NCBI GenBank assembly: GCA_030220185.1
Contig: JASPKZ010002338.1
Span: 660,501-724,500 of the forward strand
DNA length: 64,000 bases
Reading direction: 5' to 3'
Source of the DNA: Diploptera punctata
Lineage: Eukaryota > Arthropoda > Insecta > Blattodea > Blaberidae
The number at the start of each line of letters is the position of its first letter. Position 1 is the stretch's first letter. This document shows, piece by piece, positions 43,320-55,068 of this stretch. The position numbers and the translations under genes are program-made. The notes below the pieces were generated by a model. It had not been told where the DNA came from, ran no database searches, and was given only the letters and a program-made list of their open reading frames with translations.

Positions 43320-43527
43320 TTAAATAATTAATTAAGTTGAGGAGACGGACCTTTCAGATGAATATTCTATAATTTTATATTTTAATTTTATATCACCATT
43401 GTCTATTCTTCGGATGTACTTGCTGATCTTAATGTAGCTATTTTGATATGTGGCATTTTGTATAGATGTGACAGCAGTATGAACAAGTATGTAATTCTCT
43501 TTATCTGTTTGATTCTTGCTGGCACAG

Positions 43528-43584
43528 ATCAAGGTAACATTTCCCCATCTCGTGTCTCACCTGATACCCGCACTGAAGACCCTG
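43528..43584 (+). CDS. tutl: tutl 57-nt linker exon, probable cassette
   Basis: This phase 1-1 exon of 57 nt would add 19 residues, roughly DQGNISPSRVSPDTRTEDP, between the two FN3 domains. The acceptor is ggcacag ending at 43527 and the donor gtaaga at 43585. It is polar and rich in Ser, Pro, Asp and Thr, as expected of an inter-domain linker. I do not recall the same residues in the fly protein, so it may be alternatively spliced or lineage-specific. Evidence is splice sites, frame and position only. Confidence 0.65.
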
Positions 43585-44089
43585 GTAAGATTTGTCTTTT
43601 ATCTCTGTGTGCATTTGAAGCCATCATTCATTTATAAAGTTAGTTGATTATTTTTATTTATAGTTTATTTTCAAGTCATTATCACAATATAAAGGGTGGT
43701 GCAAAATAGGCGATAGACATGATAAACTAACGCTGTTCCAATGTTAGTATTTTATATTTTGATGTTTAAATTGAGATATCAGTGAGTGAGTGAATTAGAG
43801 TGTAACAATAACATAAGGAGAACAATTAAACCACAATAGACAAAACCTTTCTAACACCAGTTTTGTGCCATCCTGAATTTACAATGTTATTTTAAGAGAC
43901 TATAATATAGGATAGGGTCTATAATGAGACATTAAAGGAGAGAGGATTGGTTTGTTCATTTTTTTTTTCCTTTTATATACCGGTACCCTATAACAGAAGT
44001 CACCAATTATATTTCATGGAGGTCCATTTTCAAAGTAGTAAATTAAGTGGAGGTCCGAAACCACAGTTGATTAAACACACGAAGCTTTT

Positions 44090-44350
44090 ATTAAGGTAGA
44101 ATTTTTTTATCACTCACCTCATATTGTTCTTCTTATTTGACTATAAACTAGTTTCGGAACATAGTTTCTGTTCCATCCTCAGTATCGCCACGACCGTTGT
44201 TCTGTTATCTTGAAGAGCTTTTTTAGTATATAGCTCTTCAAGATGACAGAACAACGGTCATGGAGAAACTGATGATGGAACGGAAATCTAAAGTTCCGAA
44301 ATTAGTTGAAATTAAAATTAGTAGAAAAATATGAGGTGAGTGATTAAATT
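44090..44350. mobile_element. Penelope-like palindrome
   Basis: Left flank ggtagaatttttttatcactcacctc, mirrored by gaggtgagtgattaaattttacc. The centre carries tagctcttcaagat repeats. Hammerheads are at 44143-44185 (minus) and 44265-44311 (plus). Confidence 0.8.
44143..44185 (-). ncRNA. hammerhead ribozyme motif
   Basis: Minus strand: stem I ATA/TAT, CTGAGGA, T, GGAAC/GTTCC, GAAA, ACTAGT, U. The opposite arm keeps CTGATGA, GGAAC/GTTCC and GAAA but has a weaker stem III. Confidence 0.7.
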
Positions 44351-44664
44351 TTACCCAAATATTTATTCATTTTTACAAAATATGTGAAGAAATTACAATG
44401 ATGGTTTCAATATTTGAGCAAGCTGTTGCATGTATTGTTCTGTGTGTAGATTTCCTTTTCTTGAATTTCTACTTTCTGCTAGCTTTCCTGAATAGCAGTT
44501 TTTGTGTTTCAATAACACAAGCTTTCCTCAATAACAGTTTCTGTGGTACTCTGAAACAAAATTGCATAATCAAAATGACATAGAAATAAAATAAGTGTTT
44601 CATTATTAATAACAATTTAGGACAGAAATCTTATAGGTCTTAGAAAGAACATTATTTTATTAAA

Positions 44665-44955
44665 CTACAGCCACTGGATTCCGGCTCTGAAGTTAAGGTT
44701 GTACGAGGGGTAAAGGGAGAAACTCACCCTCTATTGGCAATAAGAGAATAGTTCAAGTGGGAGTGAACGTTTGCCACAACCAATCATTGCTCTTGATGCA
44801 GCTATACCGCTCTAGTAAGGTTTGAAATTGCTGAGATGTTGTCAGCTGTATGTCTGCTAACCGCATACATAAAGCGGCCACTCCCACTGAATATCCATAT
44901 TGGCAACACTGTCATGAAAATGTCAGAGCCGGAGAATCAGTGGCTGGGGTATAAT
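44665..44955. mobile_element. MITE, copy 2
   Basis: Copy of 23620-23912 with better-preserved inverted ends (CAGCCACTG...CAGTGGCTG). The interior includes accgcatacataaagcggcc. Confidence 0.62.
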
Positions 44956-45129
44956 TGTGTATTATAGAGGGAGGGATCTTACTTTTTTAAGACAAATGAT
45001 TTAATTTGTTAGTGTATATATCAATATTTTTTAAATTTTTTTTAAAATCTGCTCTTGTTGAGAAATCTCTTTTTTTTTTTAGGAAAGAAAAAAAAATAAA
45101 ATTGTAGACTTTTATGGCTGGTGTTTTGA

Positions 45130-45905
45130 TTAATGTATTTTATGTCTTTTGGGCTAAATGGCTGTGGTTTGGTTTTATTATCACTCAATGTTTCATCTAC
45201 TACTGTGGTAGACATCCTCAGGAGATTCTGCGTGCTCTTTGACCTCTTAACTCTTCAAATGTTGGCTGCAGACTGGCTGTGCGTTGGAAATCGTGTCCTT
45301 ATTTATAGTTGAGTATTGTGTGGTGATGTTTTCTATATGGTCTGTTACTTTAGAGCTATTTTTTTGATTGGTTGTCACTGGCGTAAGTCATAGGTTTTAT
45401 TTTCATGTTATATAATGCCGGGATCCAAATTTTATTTTTATTAATAAAATTGTGTGGTGATGTTTTCTATATGGTCCGTTACTTTGGAGCTATTTTTTTT
45501 ATTGGTTGTCACTGGCGTAAGTCATAGGTTTTATTTTTGTGTTATATAATGCCGGGACCCAATTTTTAAAATAATAAAATAAAATAAAATAATAAAATTT
45601 GGATCCCGGCATTATATAACACAAAAATAAAACCTATGACTTACGCCAGTGACAACCAATCAAAAAATAGCTCCAAAGTAACGGACCATGTAGAAAACAT
45701 CACCACACAATACTCAACTATAAATAAGGATACGATTTCCAACACACAGCCAGTCTGCAGCCAACATTTGAAGAGTTAGGAGGTCAAAGAGCACGCAGAA
45801 TCTCCTGAGGATGTCTACCGCAGTAGTAGACGAAACGTTGAGTGATAATAAAACCAACCCACGGCCATTTAGCCCAAAAGACATAGAAATACATTAATAA
45901 AAAAA
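45130..45905. mobile_element. Penelope-like palindrome, large
   Basis: Arms of about 300 bp with a partial duplication in the left arm (45440-45560 repeats 45330-45435). TATAAATA is at 45719-45726. Right-arm motif 45802-45842; left-arm mirror near 45190-45235. Confidence 0.75.
45802..45842 (+). ncRNA. hammerhead ribozyme motif
   Basis: Stem I CTC/GAG, CTGAGGA, T, stem II GTCTAC/GTAGAC, GAAA, ACGT, T at the cleavage position. Close relative of 17106-17146. Confidence 0.7.
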
Positions 45906-46134
45906 ATAAACTCTACACTGTGGACTCTATGTGATGTATTCCATTATTAAATTTTTTATAAACATTTTTGAGATATATTTTTAACTTACAGTGAAGTAAC
46001 ACATTTGTTAAAATAGTATCATTATCATCCTCACTGATTGTAGCACTTGAACATCTATTGGGCAGAGCGCTGGTCTACACGAACCAGAGACATTGGGTTC
46101 AAATCCTGATTCACGCATATATTTTTCTAATCAA

Positions 46135-46720
46135 TTGAGTTGGTGTTTACTTGATAAAAATCCATATTTATTAATTAAATAAAAATAAAACTACGTTTTA
46201 TTTGATTTTCATATTTATTATATAATTCAGTGACAGCTGCTTCGGTACACTGTACCTTCTTCAGACATGTTAACAAATTATGAATTGTGTTCCAACTGAT
46301 CTAAGCAACAATACAACAATATTTATTTAAATTTTTTAATTTAACAAAGGCGATTCATTCAAATCAAGTTGAGAATTTAACAGTTTTTTACTAATTTTCA
46401 ATTTATTTATTTCTACAGCCTCCAAAAGGTCCAACTTCTTGTAAAATTTCAAAATTTGGATCTTTTGGAGGCTGTAGAAATAAATAAATTGAAAAGTAGT
46501 AATAAACTGTTAAATTCTTAACTTGATTTGAATGAATCCCCTTTGTTAAATTAAAAAAAAAATAAATTATTGTTGTATTGTTGCTTAGATCAGTTGGAAC
46601 ACAATTCATAATTTGTTAACATGTCTGAAGAAGGTACAGTGTACCGAAACAGCTGTCATTGAATTATATAATAAATATGAAAATCAAATAAAACTATGTT
46701 TTATTTTTATTTAATTAATA
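46135..46720. mobile_element. Penelope-like palindrome
   Basis: Relative of 29440-30235 with a shorter coding centre. Arms include ttcagtgacagctg and gtaccttcttcagacatg. Confidence 0.78.
46617..46662 (+). ncRNA. hammerhead ribozyme motif
   Basis: CTGAAGA 46625-46631, A, GGTAC/GTACC with AGT loop, GAAA 46646-46649, self-complementary ACAGCTGT, C at 46657. The left-arm mirror reads GAAG instead of GAAA. Confidence 0.78.
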
Positions 46721-46964
46721 TATATTTTTCTCTTCAATGACTTTACTTTCCTTCTGTAGGAAGCCATGCTCAGAATTTTTAGGTACTTATAAATTCATCG
46801 TCCCAGCCAGGTTTATTCCTGCAAACCTTAGAACCAAGAGACAAGAAGGGTAATCACCAGGACCAACACATATCATAATTAAGATTATAGGAAGGACAAG
46901 TCGGAGATTCACCTGTACACGCCCTTGTCATAGTCATGATATTTAAACAATCTAAAAATTATGA

Positions 46965-47345
46965 TGATCTTGAAAAAGATTTCCGGGCTGTTGGCCGTGG
47001 TCTTGAGGCTTGTAGTTCCCTGATGTTTCGCCAGAGACTGCGTCCAGCATCCTCAAGGGTTGTTTTGAGACTGGCAATTTTGTTGACTACCTGCCCTATT
47101 TATACATTTATCCGTGACGTGTTCTCTCTTACGAAGTAATGGACCGCGCAGAGAACACGTCGCGGATAAATGTATAAATAGGGCAGGTAGTCGACAAAAT
47201 TGCCAGTCTCAAGACAACCCTTGAGGATGCCGGATGCAGTCTCTGGCGAAACGTCAGGGAACTACAAGCCATGGCCAACAGCCCGGAAATCTTCTACAAG
47301 ATCATCATAGTAACTCCGGCCGTGAAAGTCTAAGTCAATAAATCT
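46965..47345. mobile_element. Penelope-like palindrome (TTGAGGA-core family)
   Basis: Arms with tttccgggctgttggccgtgg outside and TATAAATA at 47173-47180. The right-arm fold 47218-47258 has core TTGAGGA, stem II, GAAA, ACGT, C. Confidence 0.75.
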
Positions 47346-47800
47346 AAAAATTGTTACTACAGATTTTCTGGGAAATTCTGGAACTAAATCTGTTAAAAGT
47401 CAGATAATCACAAAATAAAATTGAAGTAAAAAATTTTTTTTTTAATGATGAACAATTTTTGCTGAATATTCTTAATTTAGAATGATTCAAATTTGAGTTG
47501 TATTTTATTAAAAAACAAAATATATAAGAGAGACAGCGATCTGCACACAAAAATTGAACATGAATTTGATAATATAGTTCCAGTAACTATAACAAATAAT
47601 ACAAATGTTTGTTTGAGTTTGATTTTCTCATTCATTAATATAAATGTTTATCATGTGCATTCTGTCTCTTAGATTAAACATTCCATTTCCTGTCAGAGAA
47701 ACTAACTTGTCTCTTTTCATTTTAAAACTTGACAGTCTAAATAACTATGTATTTAATTTGAATTTATTAAAAAAAAACATGTCATGTTAGATAATGTAGG

Positions 47801-49084
47801 GAAGTTTAAAACTAGTGTCAATTACATTTTAGGTTTGGGAACAAAACTTCCAGACTATGAAGTTTAAAACTAGTGTCAATTACATTTTGGGTTTGGGAAC
47901 AAAACTTCCAGACTATGAAGTTTAAAACTAGTGTCAATTACATTTTGGGTTTGGGAACAAAACTTCCAGACTATGAAGTTTAAAACTAGTGTCAGTTACA
48001 TTTTGGGTTTGGGAACAAAACTTCCAGACTATGAAGTTTAAAACTAGTGTCAATTACATTTTAGGTTTGGGAACAAAACTTCCAGACTATGAAGTTTAAA
48101 ACTAGTGTCAGTTACATTTTGGGTTTGGGAACAAAACTTCCAGACTATGAAGTTTAAAACTAGTGTCAATTACATTTTGGGTTTGGGAACAAAACTTCCA
48201 GACTATGAAGTTTAAAACTAGTGTCAATTACATTTTGGGTTTGGGAACAAAACTTCCAGACTATGAAGTTTAAAACTAGTGTCAATTACATTTTAGGTTT
48301 GGGAACAAAACTTCCAGACTATGAAGTTTAAAACTAGTGTCAATTACATTTGGGTTTGGGAACAAAACTTCCAGACTATGAAGTTTAAAACTAGTGTCAG
48401 TTACATTTTGGGTTTGGGAACAAAACTTCCAGACTATGAAGTTTAAAATTAGTGTCAATTACATTTTGGGTTTGGGAACAAAACTTCCAGACTATGAAGT
48501 TTAAAACTAGTGTCAATTACATTTTGGGGTTGGGAACAAAACTTCCAGACTATGAAGTTTAAAAACTAGTGTCAATTACATTTTGGGTTTGGGAACAAAA
48601 CTTCCAGACTATGAAGTTTAAAACTAGTGTCAATTACATTTTAGGTTTGGGAACAAAACTTCCAGACTATGAAGTTTAAAACTAGTGTCAGTTACATTTT
48701 GGGTTTGGGAACAAAACTTCCAGACCATGAAGTTTAAAACTAGTGTCAGTTACATTTTGGGTTTGGGAACAAAACTTCCAGACTATGAAGTTTAAAACTA
48801 GTGTCAATTACATTTTAGGTTTGGGAACAAAACTTCCAGACCATGAAGTTTAAAACTAGTGTCAGTTACATTTTGGGTTTGGGAACAAAACTTCCAGACT
48901 CATGAAGTTTAAAACTAGTGTCAGTTACATTTGTGGTTTGGGAACAAAACTTCCAGACTATGAAGTTTAAAACTAGTGTCAGTTACATTTTGGGTTTGGG
49001 AACAAAACTTCCAGACTATGAAGTTTAAAACTAGTGTCAGTTACATTTGGGTTTTGGGAACAAAACTTCCAGACTATGAAGTTT
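47801..49084. repeat. 58-bp tandem array, about 22 copies
   Basis: The unit begins gaagtttaaaactagtgtca and ends aaaacttccagactat. Copies differ mainly at two places (caattac/cagttac; attttggg/attttagg), with single-base indels near 48350, 48560, 48901 and 48930. Confidence 0.95.
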
Positions 49085-49089
49085 TTAAC

Positions 49090-50280
49090 TATTTTAAATG
49101 GAACCTCTATATTAAGATACTTAAATTTAAAAGAATATTTAATTTTTTATACATCTCATTCATTTGTTTCTCATCTTTTGTTTTCTATCATCATCGGCAA
49201 CCAACATTGTTGTTTAATGATTAGAGCTATATAGAATAAGGCTCGTATTTAAGAACCAAGCTTTCCATGAAGAGCGACTCAGCCCATTTCTCCATCGACA
49301 TCATGTGATAACAAGATGTTCACTAAAAAAAATTCTGGGTATATATTAAAAGATGAAAGCCTCAGCTTATGGAAGCCGGAGATGGTATAGGTTAGAAAAC
49401 TTGGTTCTTGAATATTGGCCTAAATCTACAAAGAGTATTGAGAATTTAATGTATTCGTGTAATTAAAACATTTTGAACATTTAATTTAGTTGAAAATAGA
49501 CTTGTATTCTTCATCTTTCAACCAACTCACTTGTTATTTATTTATTTCTTTTTAATTTAAACCTTTCAGATTTCCAGGTGATAATGGAATACAAAAGATG
49601 ATGACGGAAATGTATCAATAATTAAATGCTCTTTCAAATTTAAGTATAAAAATAAGGAGGTTTCACTTAAATTTTCAATGCTTCATAGGCTGGGTTTTTT
49701 TTTTCCCCCCAAAGATAAACTGCAATTAACACTCGTTTTAAATTCCCTTCTCCTCCCAATAACTAATTTAATGCTTTTTTATTTTAATTAAATTCTAATC
49801 AAGTAAATAGTTACTTTCTATTGTGTGAAGTTTTAAAATTGAACCTCTGTATAAACTCTGTTCCTCCCATATCACATTATGTTATTTAAAAATTCACCAT
49901 AGTCTTTGGTAGTCCAAGACCTGTATCCAGAAAACAGTTCCTATTATTGGATGCAAGATTCTGATGTAAATTTTGCTTTTGGTAAATTTCTTGGTTGAAG
50001 TAAGTGTATAACTTACATTTCATTATGACAATTAATTTCCTATTATTGTAACATGTGTTGTGATGTAGAAGTAGATTTGCTATGTTTTTCATTATTTTTT
50101 AATTTGACTGCAGTGAAATATTGAACATCTTATTTTGTTTTGTATTAATTTTACTTCCCAGTTTTGTACATTTGATTTTGTGTTTTTGGTTTGCTGAGTG
50201 TCATTGCCTTTATTTCACTGTTTTATTTGATTCCAGACATATTTGATTATAGTCTTATTGTCTTTCCAACTGATTCCACA
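49090..50280. other. intronic AT-rich DNA, nothing recognised
   Basis: It lies between the 58-bp array and the 36-nt microexon. No element identified. Confidence 0.5.
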
Positions 50281-50281
50281 G

Positions 50282-50317
50282 GAGCCACTCTCTATCCACC
50301 GATCCTGCGACCGAAAG
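50282..50317 (+). CDS. tutl: tutl 36-nt microexon, probable cassette
   Basis: A 36-nt, phase 1-1 microexon would encode about GATLYPPILRPK in the linker between the FN3 domains. The acceptor is ttccacag ending at 50281 and the donor gtacaa at 50318. It is more GC-rich than the DNA around it. A second possible acceptor, ttccag at 50231-50236, would give a longer exon but also runs through an open frame. Inclusion is optional for the reading frame; expression cannot be judged from sequence. Confidence 0.55.
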
Positions 50318-51478
50318 GTACAAAGCTGTTTACTTACAGTGCTAAAATATCCAAACCCTGGAGATTTGTTTTCCAAAATTGTATTGTAAAAAAATGTTTA
50401 TTTTTGTGTTGAGGCTTAAATCTAGACCGATCAACTTAACTAAGTTTTTTCTTGCTTATCAAGACAAATAATTCTAGATCAGAATTTTATAACCATAAAC
50501 AATTCCAACATACCATACTCACAATTTTGTAATATTATTCAAATTAAACCAGAAATTTCTCCAAAAAAGAAGGAAGGACAAACCAATAATAGAAATTCAC
50601 TGTCTACTGGATACAATAAAAAAAAAGCATAGATGAGACATAACCTTCATTAAGCATCTATAAAAATGAAAAAAAATCACATGCTTTGACCTATACAACT
50701 TCAAAGAAATGTAGATAAATAACAGAATTAGAAATGAAATGTTCTGTCCCTGTATCTTTCAATTGTAAAAATAAATAAATAATAAATGCAATCACAATGT
50801 ATTTTATAGTTTACCTACAATATTTCATGCCTTATGTTTTATAAATACAGGATTTGTTTTTAAATTAAATAAAAAATTATATTTTTTCTCAGATAAATGA
50901 GCACCTAAATTCAGAAGAGAACATTTTGGATAAGTAATAAAGGAAATTATATTAAAGTGATTCAACATTAAAAGTGGTTCAGATACTTAAAAATGATAGA
51001 GGAGAAAGAATATCAAGGAAATCTATGGAGATGCAAGTCAAAAGAAGAATAAACCTGGAAAGATCAAGGACCAGTTCAAGTTAAAATGTATCTAGAAAGG
51101 AGGATTATAATTGGGAACAAAATCAGAGAAAAAAAGTATGTGGTGAATATATCATTATGGAAGATCTATATTCTGAGATGACAAACACATACTTTAAGAT
51201 GGTGAAATGAGCACCCAAACCAAAGTTTCCTATCTTCTCTGCTGAATATTATAAAACATTGTTGAAAATTCGTAACAAATTCATTTCTCTCACACATCAA
51301 ATGAGTTTCATTGTGAAATTTAAGCTATTTTTATAATTCACAGCAGACATGTTTACAAATTTTTAATGCTAGGATATGTGAACTAATTTATCTGCAACAA
51401 ATATGCAATGTTTAAGGTTTCAAAATAATTGAAAATCCTGTTTTATAAAGAATAAGAGAAGAAAACAAGTAGGTAAAA
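50318..51478. other. intronic AT-rich DNA, nothing recognised
   Basis: Only short frames; upstream parts of the LINE at 51480 are not detectable here. Confidence 0.5.
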
Positions 51479-51479
51479 C

Positions 51480-52325
51480 ATAACATTATTTATTATATTA
51501 ATAAGCTGTTAGTTTATGCTGATGATGTAGTACTATTGGCCGATAGCGAGGATACTAAAGGCCAAAACGCACACACTATTGAGTAACACTAAGAAATTAG
51601 GACTGGAAGTAATATCAATAAAACTAAATATATGGTCACACGTAGAAATGCATTATATAATGGAAATGGACAGCTAATGACAATTGAGGGATATTTTGAG
51701 GAAGTGGCTGAATTCAAATACCTAGGAACAATAATCACAAATAGGAATGAGATGTACAAAGAAATTAAACATAGGCTCAATTCTGGAAATGCGTGCTATT
51801 ATGCATTGCAGAGACTCTTGAAGTATCAACTCCTTTCAAAAAACGTTAAACTGAAAATATATAAAACTATTATTCTACCAGTTATATTATATGGATGCGA
51901 AACATGGACTCTTACTTTAAGGGAGGAAAGGAGATTAAGAGAATTTGAGAATAAAGTTCTTAGGAAAATTTTTGGACCAAAGAGAGATGAAAAGACAGGT
52001 GAATGGAGAAGACTGAATAACAGTGAATTACATGGTCTTTATAGGAAGCCAGATATAATGAGAACAGTTAAGTCTCGTAGACTGCGATGGGCAAGACATG
52101 TGGCACAAATGGTGAATGAAAGACTTGCATGGAAGCTTCTTGTAGGAAAACCAGAGGGAAAACGCCCAGTTGGTAGACCAAGAATGAGGTGGGAGAATAA
52201 CATTAACTATGATTTGAGGGAAATAGATTATATAGGGGACAGTTGGAAAACATTAGCTCAGGATAGGGATGTATGGAGAGCTGATGTCCGCGCTGCCATG
52301 AACCTACAGGTTCGGTAGTGCCAGT
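51480..52325 (+). mobile_element. LINE fragment: RT catalytic end and C-terminal domain
   Basis: Starts at the RT catalytic box (LLVYADDVVLLADSED near 51510), continues after small frame breaks into a 228-codon ORF (51632-52318) with FKYLGTIITNRNE, PVILYGCETWTL, LRWARHVAQMVNE and VGRPRMRWENN. RTE-like; clade not certain. It is 5'-truncated. The copy at 1-435 is its close relative. Confidence 0.82.
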
Positions 52326-52329
52326 AAAG

Positions 52330-53335
52330 TTAGTTAGTTAATTAGTGAAAAGTGAAAATTTAATACTAAACAAAAAAACCATAAGGGTTGGTTTAGAGCT
52401 TGGCATATTTACCTTGACTATTTAACTCGTGCCCCAAATGGGAGTCAATGACCAATCACGTTTCAATGATTTCTGTTTTACAACCAATCAGAGTCGTGTT
52501 TCACGAAATATTTATCAGTGTTATAATTACCATATTAAAGTAAGCTCCTCCTTTTTAATATTCTGAACAGGTCTGACCATTATTTTGCAGTGACTGAGCC
52601 TGTGAGAAATACGGCTACCAGATTGTATATATAGTGCATGAATGTCAACACATGCCCCGTATGCGGGAGTTAATATAAAAACATTTGTAGCAATTGATTA
52701 TACCACCAAAAAAAGAAACCACTGTTTGCACTTTCTTAAATGTATTTTTTCCCAGGTAACAATCCAGAAAAATATAATTGTCATATTTACATCATACGAC
52801 ATCAGAAATGAATTAATATACAGTTTGAGGTGTTTCATTTTCTCTCCACTAGAGAGCATTCTTACAATATTGCGTTCCTTTGGCAATAAATAGTATGATC
52901 TGGTTGCAGTGATAAACAAAAGAAGCAGACAGATGAAGCGTACCTATCGTTTCTCATTGTTTTTCAAACATCGCCGTTTACATTAAATGTATAAATATTT
53001 TTAAATAACTATAGTTAAATAATGATTTGTGAGTAAACAGCTTAATTTTATTTGTTAAATAGTCCTAACAAATGCCACTCTTGATTTCCAAATTCTCTAG
53101 ATAAATTGGAAATCACTCGTGGCATTACTTATGATAAATGTGCTTAACTTATAAATTCTACCTAAATGAATATACGTCATAGTGTGAATTGCTAAAATAA
53201 GTAATTATAAATGACATGTCTGGAAGTATATGTTCTTTAACACAAAATAATGCTTTCTGCATAGCCTGTCATTCCTATAAGTTTGTTGATAAGATCTTGT
53301 TGCACTCTGTGTATGGTCAACTTTTATAAGATTCA
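52330..53335. other. intronic AT-rich DNA, nothing recognised
   Basis: No supported feature in the 1-kb gap between a LINE and a Penelope-like pair. Confidence 0.5.
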
Positions 53336-53413
53336 TGATGTGTGAGGTTTATTCAAAATTAATATAAAATTATAGAATATTCACCTGAAAGGTCCGTCTC
53401 CTCAACTTAATTA

Positions 53414-53752
53414 TCATTTAACTGTAGCGCTTTCGGGACTTGTCCCATCATCGGCAGGATTCAAAACTGGTGTTTCACTGAAGATCTGGTAGAGGGGGTT
53501 GCATGTATTGGGTTTGTTTTCGTTTATCAGGCTGTCGTTGTGAGCTGCTTTCATGATTTCCATCTCTTCGAGTACGTTTATCTTCGCTGGATTATTTTCT
53601 CTGTGCATCACTGTTAGGGTGTTTTCAATATTGAACATGCGATGTCCTTCATGGATAACGTGTTTTGCATAGCTTGATTTGCCTTCTGCGTGAACGAAGT
53701 CTCGAAAATGTTCTTTGAATCTGACAAACAGGAGTTTTAACATCAGATTCAA
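53414..53752 (-). pseudogene. Penelope-like GIY-YIG C-terminal fragment
   Basis: A 112-codon frame contains RFKEHFRDFVHAEGKSS and YAKHVIHEGHR, the R..EH and H..H parts of the GIY-YIG nuclease domain, followed by a Glu/Lys linker and PLYQIFSE. The reverse transcriptase and the GIY and YIG strands are missing, so this is a 5'-truncated piece. It is the mirror of 53715-54053. Confidence 0.72.
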
Positions 53753-54053
53753 AGAACATTTTCGAGACTTCGTTCGCGCAGAAGGGAAATCAAGCTATGC
53801 AAAACACGTTATCCATGAAGGACATCGCATGTTAAATATTGAAAACACCCTAACAGTGATGCACAGAGAAAATAATCCAGCGAAGATAAACATACTCGAA
53901 GAGATGGAAATCATGAAAGCAGCTCACAACGACAGCCTGATAAACGAAAACGAACCCAATACATGCAACCCCCTCTACCAGATCTTCAGTGAAACACCAG
54001 TTTTGAATCCTGCCGATGATGGAACAAGTCCCGAAAGCGCTACAGTTAAATGA
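53715..54053 (+). pseudogene. Penelope-like GIY-YIG C-terminal fragment
   Basis: A 112-codon frame, NRSFNIRFKEHFRDFVRAE at its start, matching the minus-strand copy at 53414-53752 with few differences. The hammerhead-like motif overlaps its 3' end (54010-54045). The close similarity of the two arms suggests a recent event or gene conversion. Confidence 0.72.
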
Positions 54054-54544
54054 TAATTAAGTTGAGGAGACGGACCTATCAGGTGAATATTCTATAATTT
54101 TATATTAATTTTGTGTATGGTACTGTATTCATGTATGTACACACAGTGGTGTGATTGTAATCTTTAATTTGAAATGAAATTTCTACAAAAGAACCATATA
54201 ACTGATTTTTAATTACCTTAGAACATGGTTTGGAAGACGTCTCCTTCATCTTCAAACCTTCCTTCGAATGCCAGATCATCTTTTATTCGCAGTGATGGAT
54301 CGTTAGATTAGATTTTATTTTAAAAATTTGGAAACAAATCTCCAGGAGTAAAATCTGAGATATCAGAATACACATGAATAAAGAGGCAATATTTGAACAT
54401 CCATGCAATAGAAATATAACAATAAATATGGCTAATGATTTGTTCAATTTTTGTGATCCATTTTAAAAATGTATGTTTTTTTGTATAATTTTTAGCATGA
54501 GAATTATTTTAACACAAACTAATGACTCAATATTAGTAAAATTC

Positions 54545-54935
54545 ATATCAAATTCTGTTGAGGTGAAGTCATATGATGAAAGTTAAAAATTAAAATGTAC
54601 CTGCTGGTAGGTGCCGTCGTCCTCAACTTTGAAAAATATTGTATAATAAAATTAACTGGAGCGCTTTCGGAAGTTATCTTCCATCTTCTGCAGGTTGAAC
54701 TTCTGCTACTCATTGTTGTTGTGTACAGTCATGTTCAAAAACAAGTCAGTTGCTGTTACAAACAGTTGGAGTATACATCACCGTACACAACAATGAGTAG
54801 CAGAAGATGGAAGATAACTTCCGAAAGCGCTCCAGTTAATTTTATATACAATATTTTAACAAAGTTGAGGACGACGGCACCTACCAACAGGTACATTTTT
54901 AATTTTGAACTTTCGTCATACAAACTAATAACTAA
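54545..54935. mobile_element. Penelope-like palindrome (GGAAG stem II family)
   Basis: Second copy of the 20700-21165 type. Minus motif 54656-54693 (CTG/CAG, CAGAAGA, GGAAG/CTTCC, GAAA, AGCGCT). The plus arm has lost its 5' stem I. Confidence 0.75.
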
Positions 54936-55068
54936 TTCACAATCTGTTGGAATATTTACGGGTTTAGTAATTTCAATTTGTTATACTTCTTGGAATCACA
55001 CGGGTACATTAACGCTTTGAAAAAACTTACTACAATGTAGATGCAAAATGAACTTTCTTTTGGCACTA

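Larger units (their letters stand above)
42840..43380. mobile_element. Penelope-like palindrome with C-terminal coding arms
   Basis: Inverted arms from gaatattcacctgaaaggtcc inward. Each arm encodes NENEPNTCNPLYQIFSETP followed by the hammerhead. It is an internally deleted relative of 53340-54115. Confidence 0.8.
53340..54115. mobile_element. Penelope-like head-to-head pair with GIY-YIG ORFs
   Basis: Two nearly identical copies meet head to head near 53733. Each has an open C-terminal frame and a hammerhead-like motif (53422-53457 minus, 54010-54045 plus: CTG/CAG, CCGATGA, GAAA, AGCGCT). Confidence 0.85.

Noticed and set aside
47801..49084. CRISPR-like array
   Set aside because: The units are contiguous with no unique spacers, and the genome is eukaryotic with introns and SINEs.
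48976..49234. ORFs of 66 and 82 codons
   Set aside because: They start inside the last copies of the 58-bp array and run into AT-rich intron; no domain or splice context.
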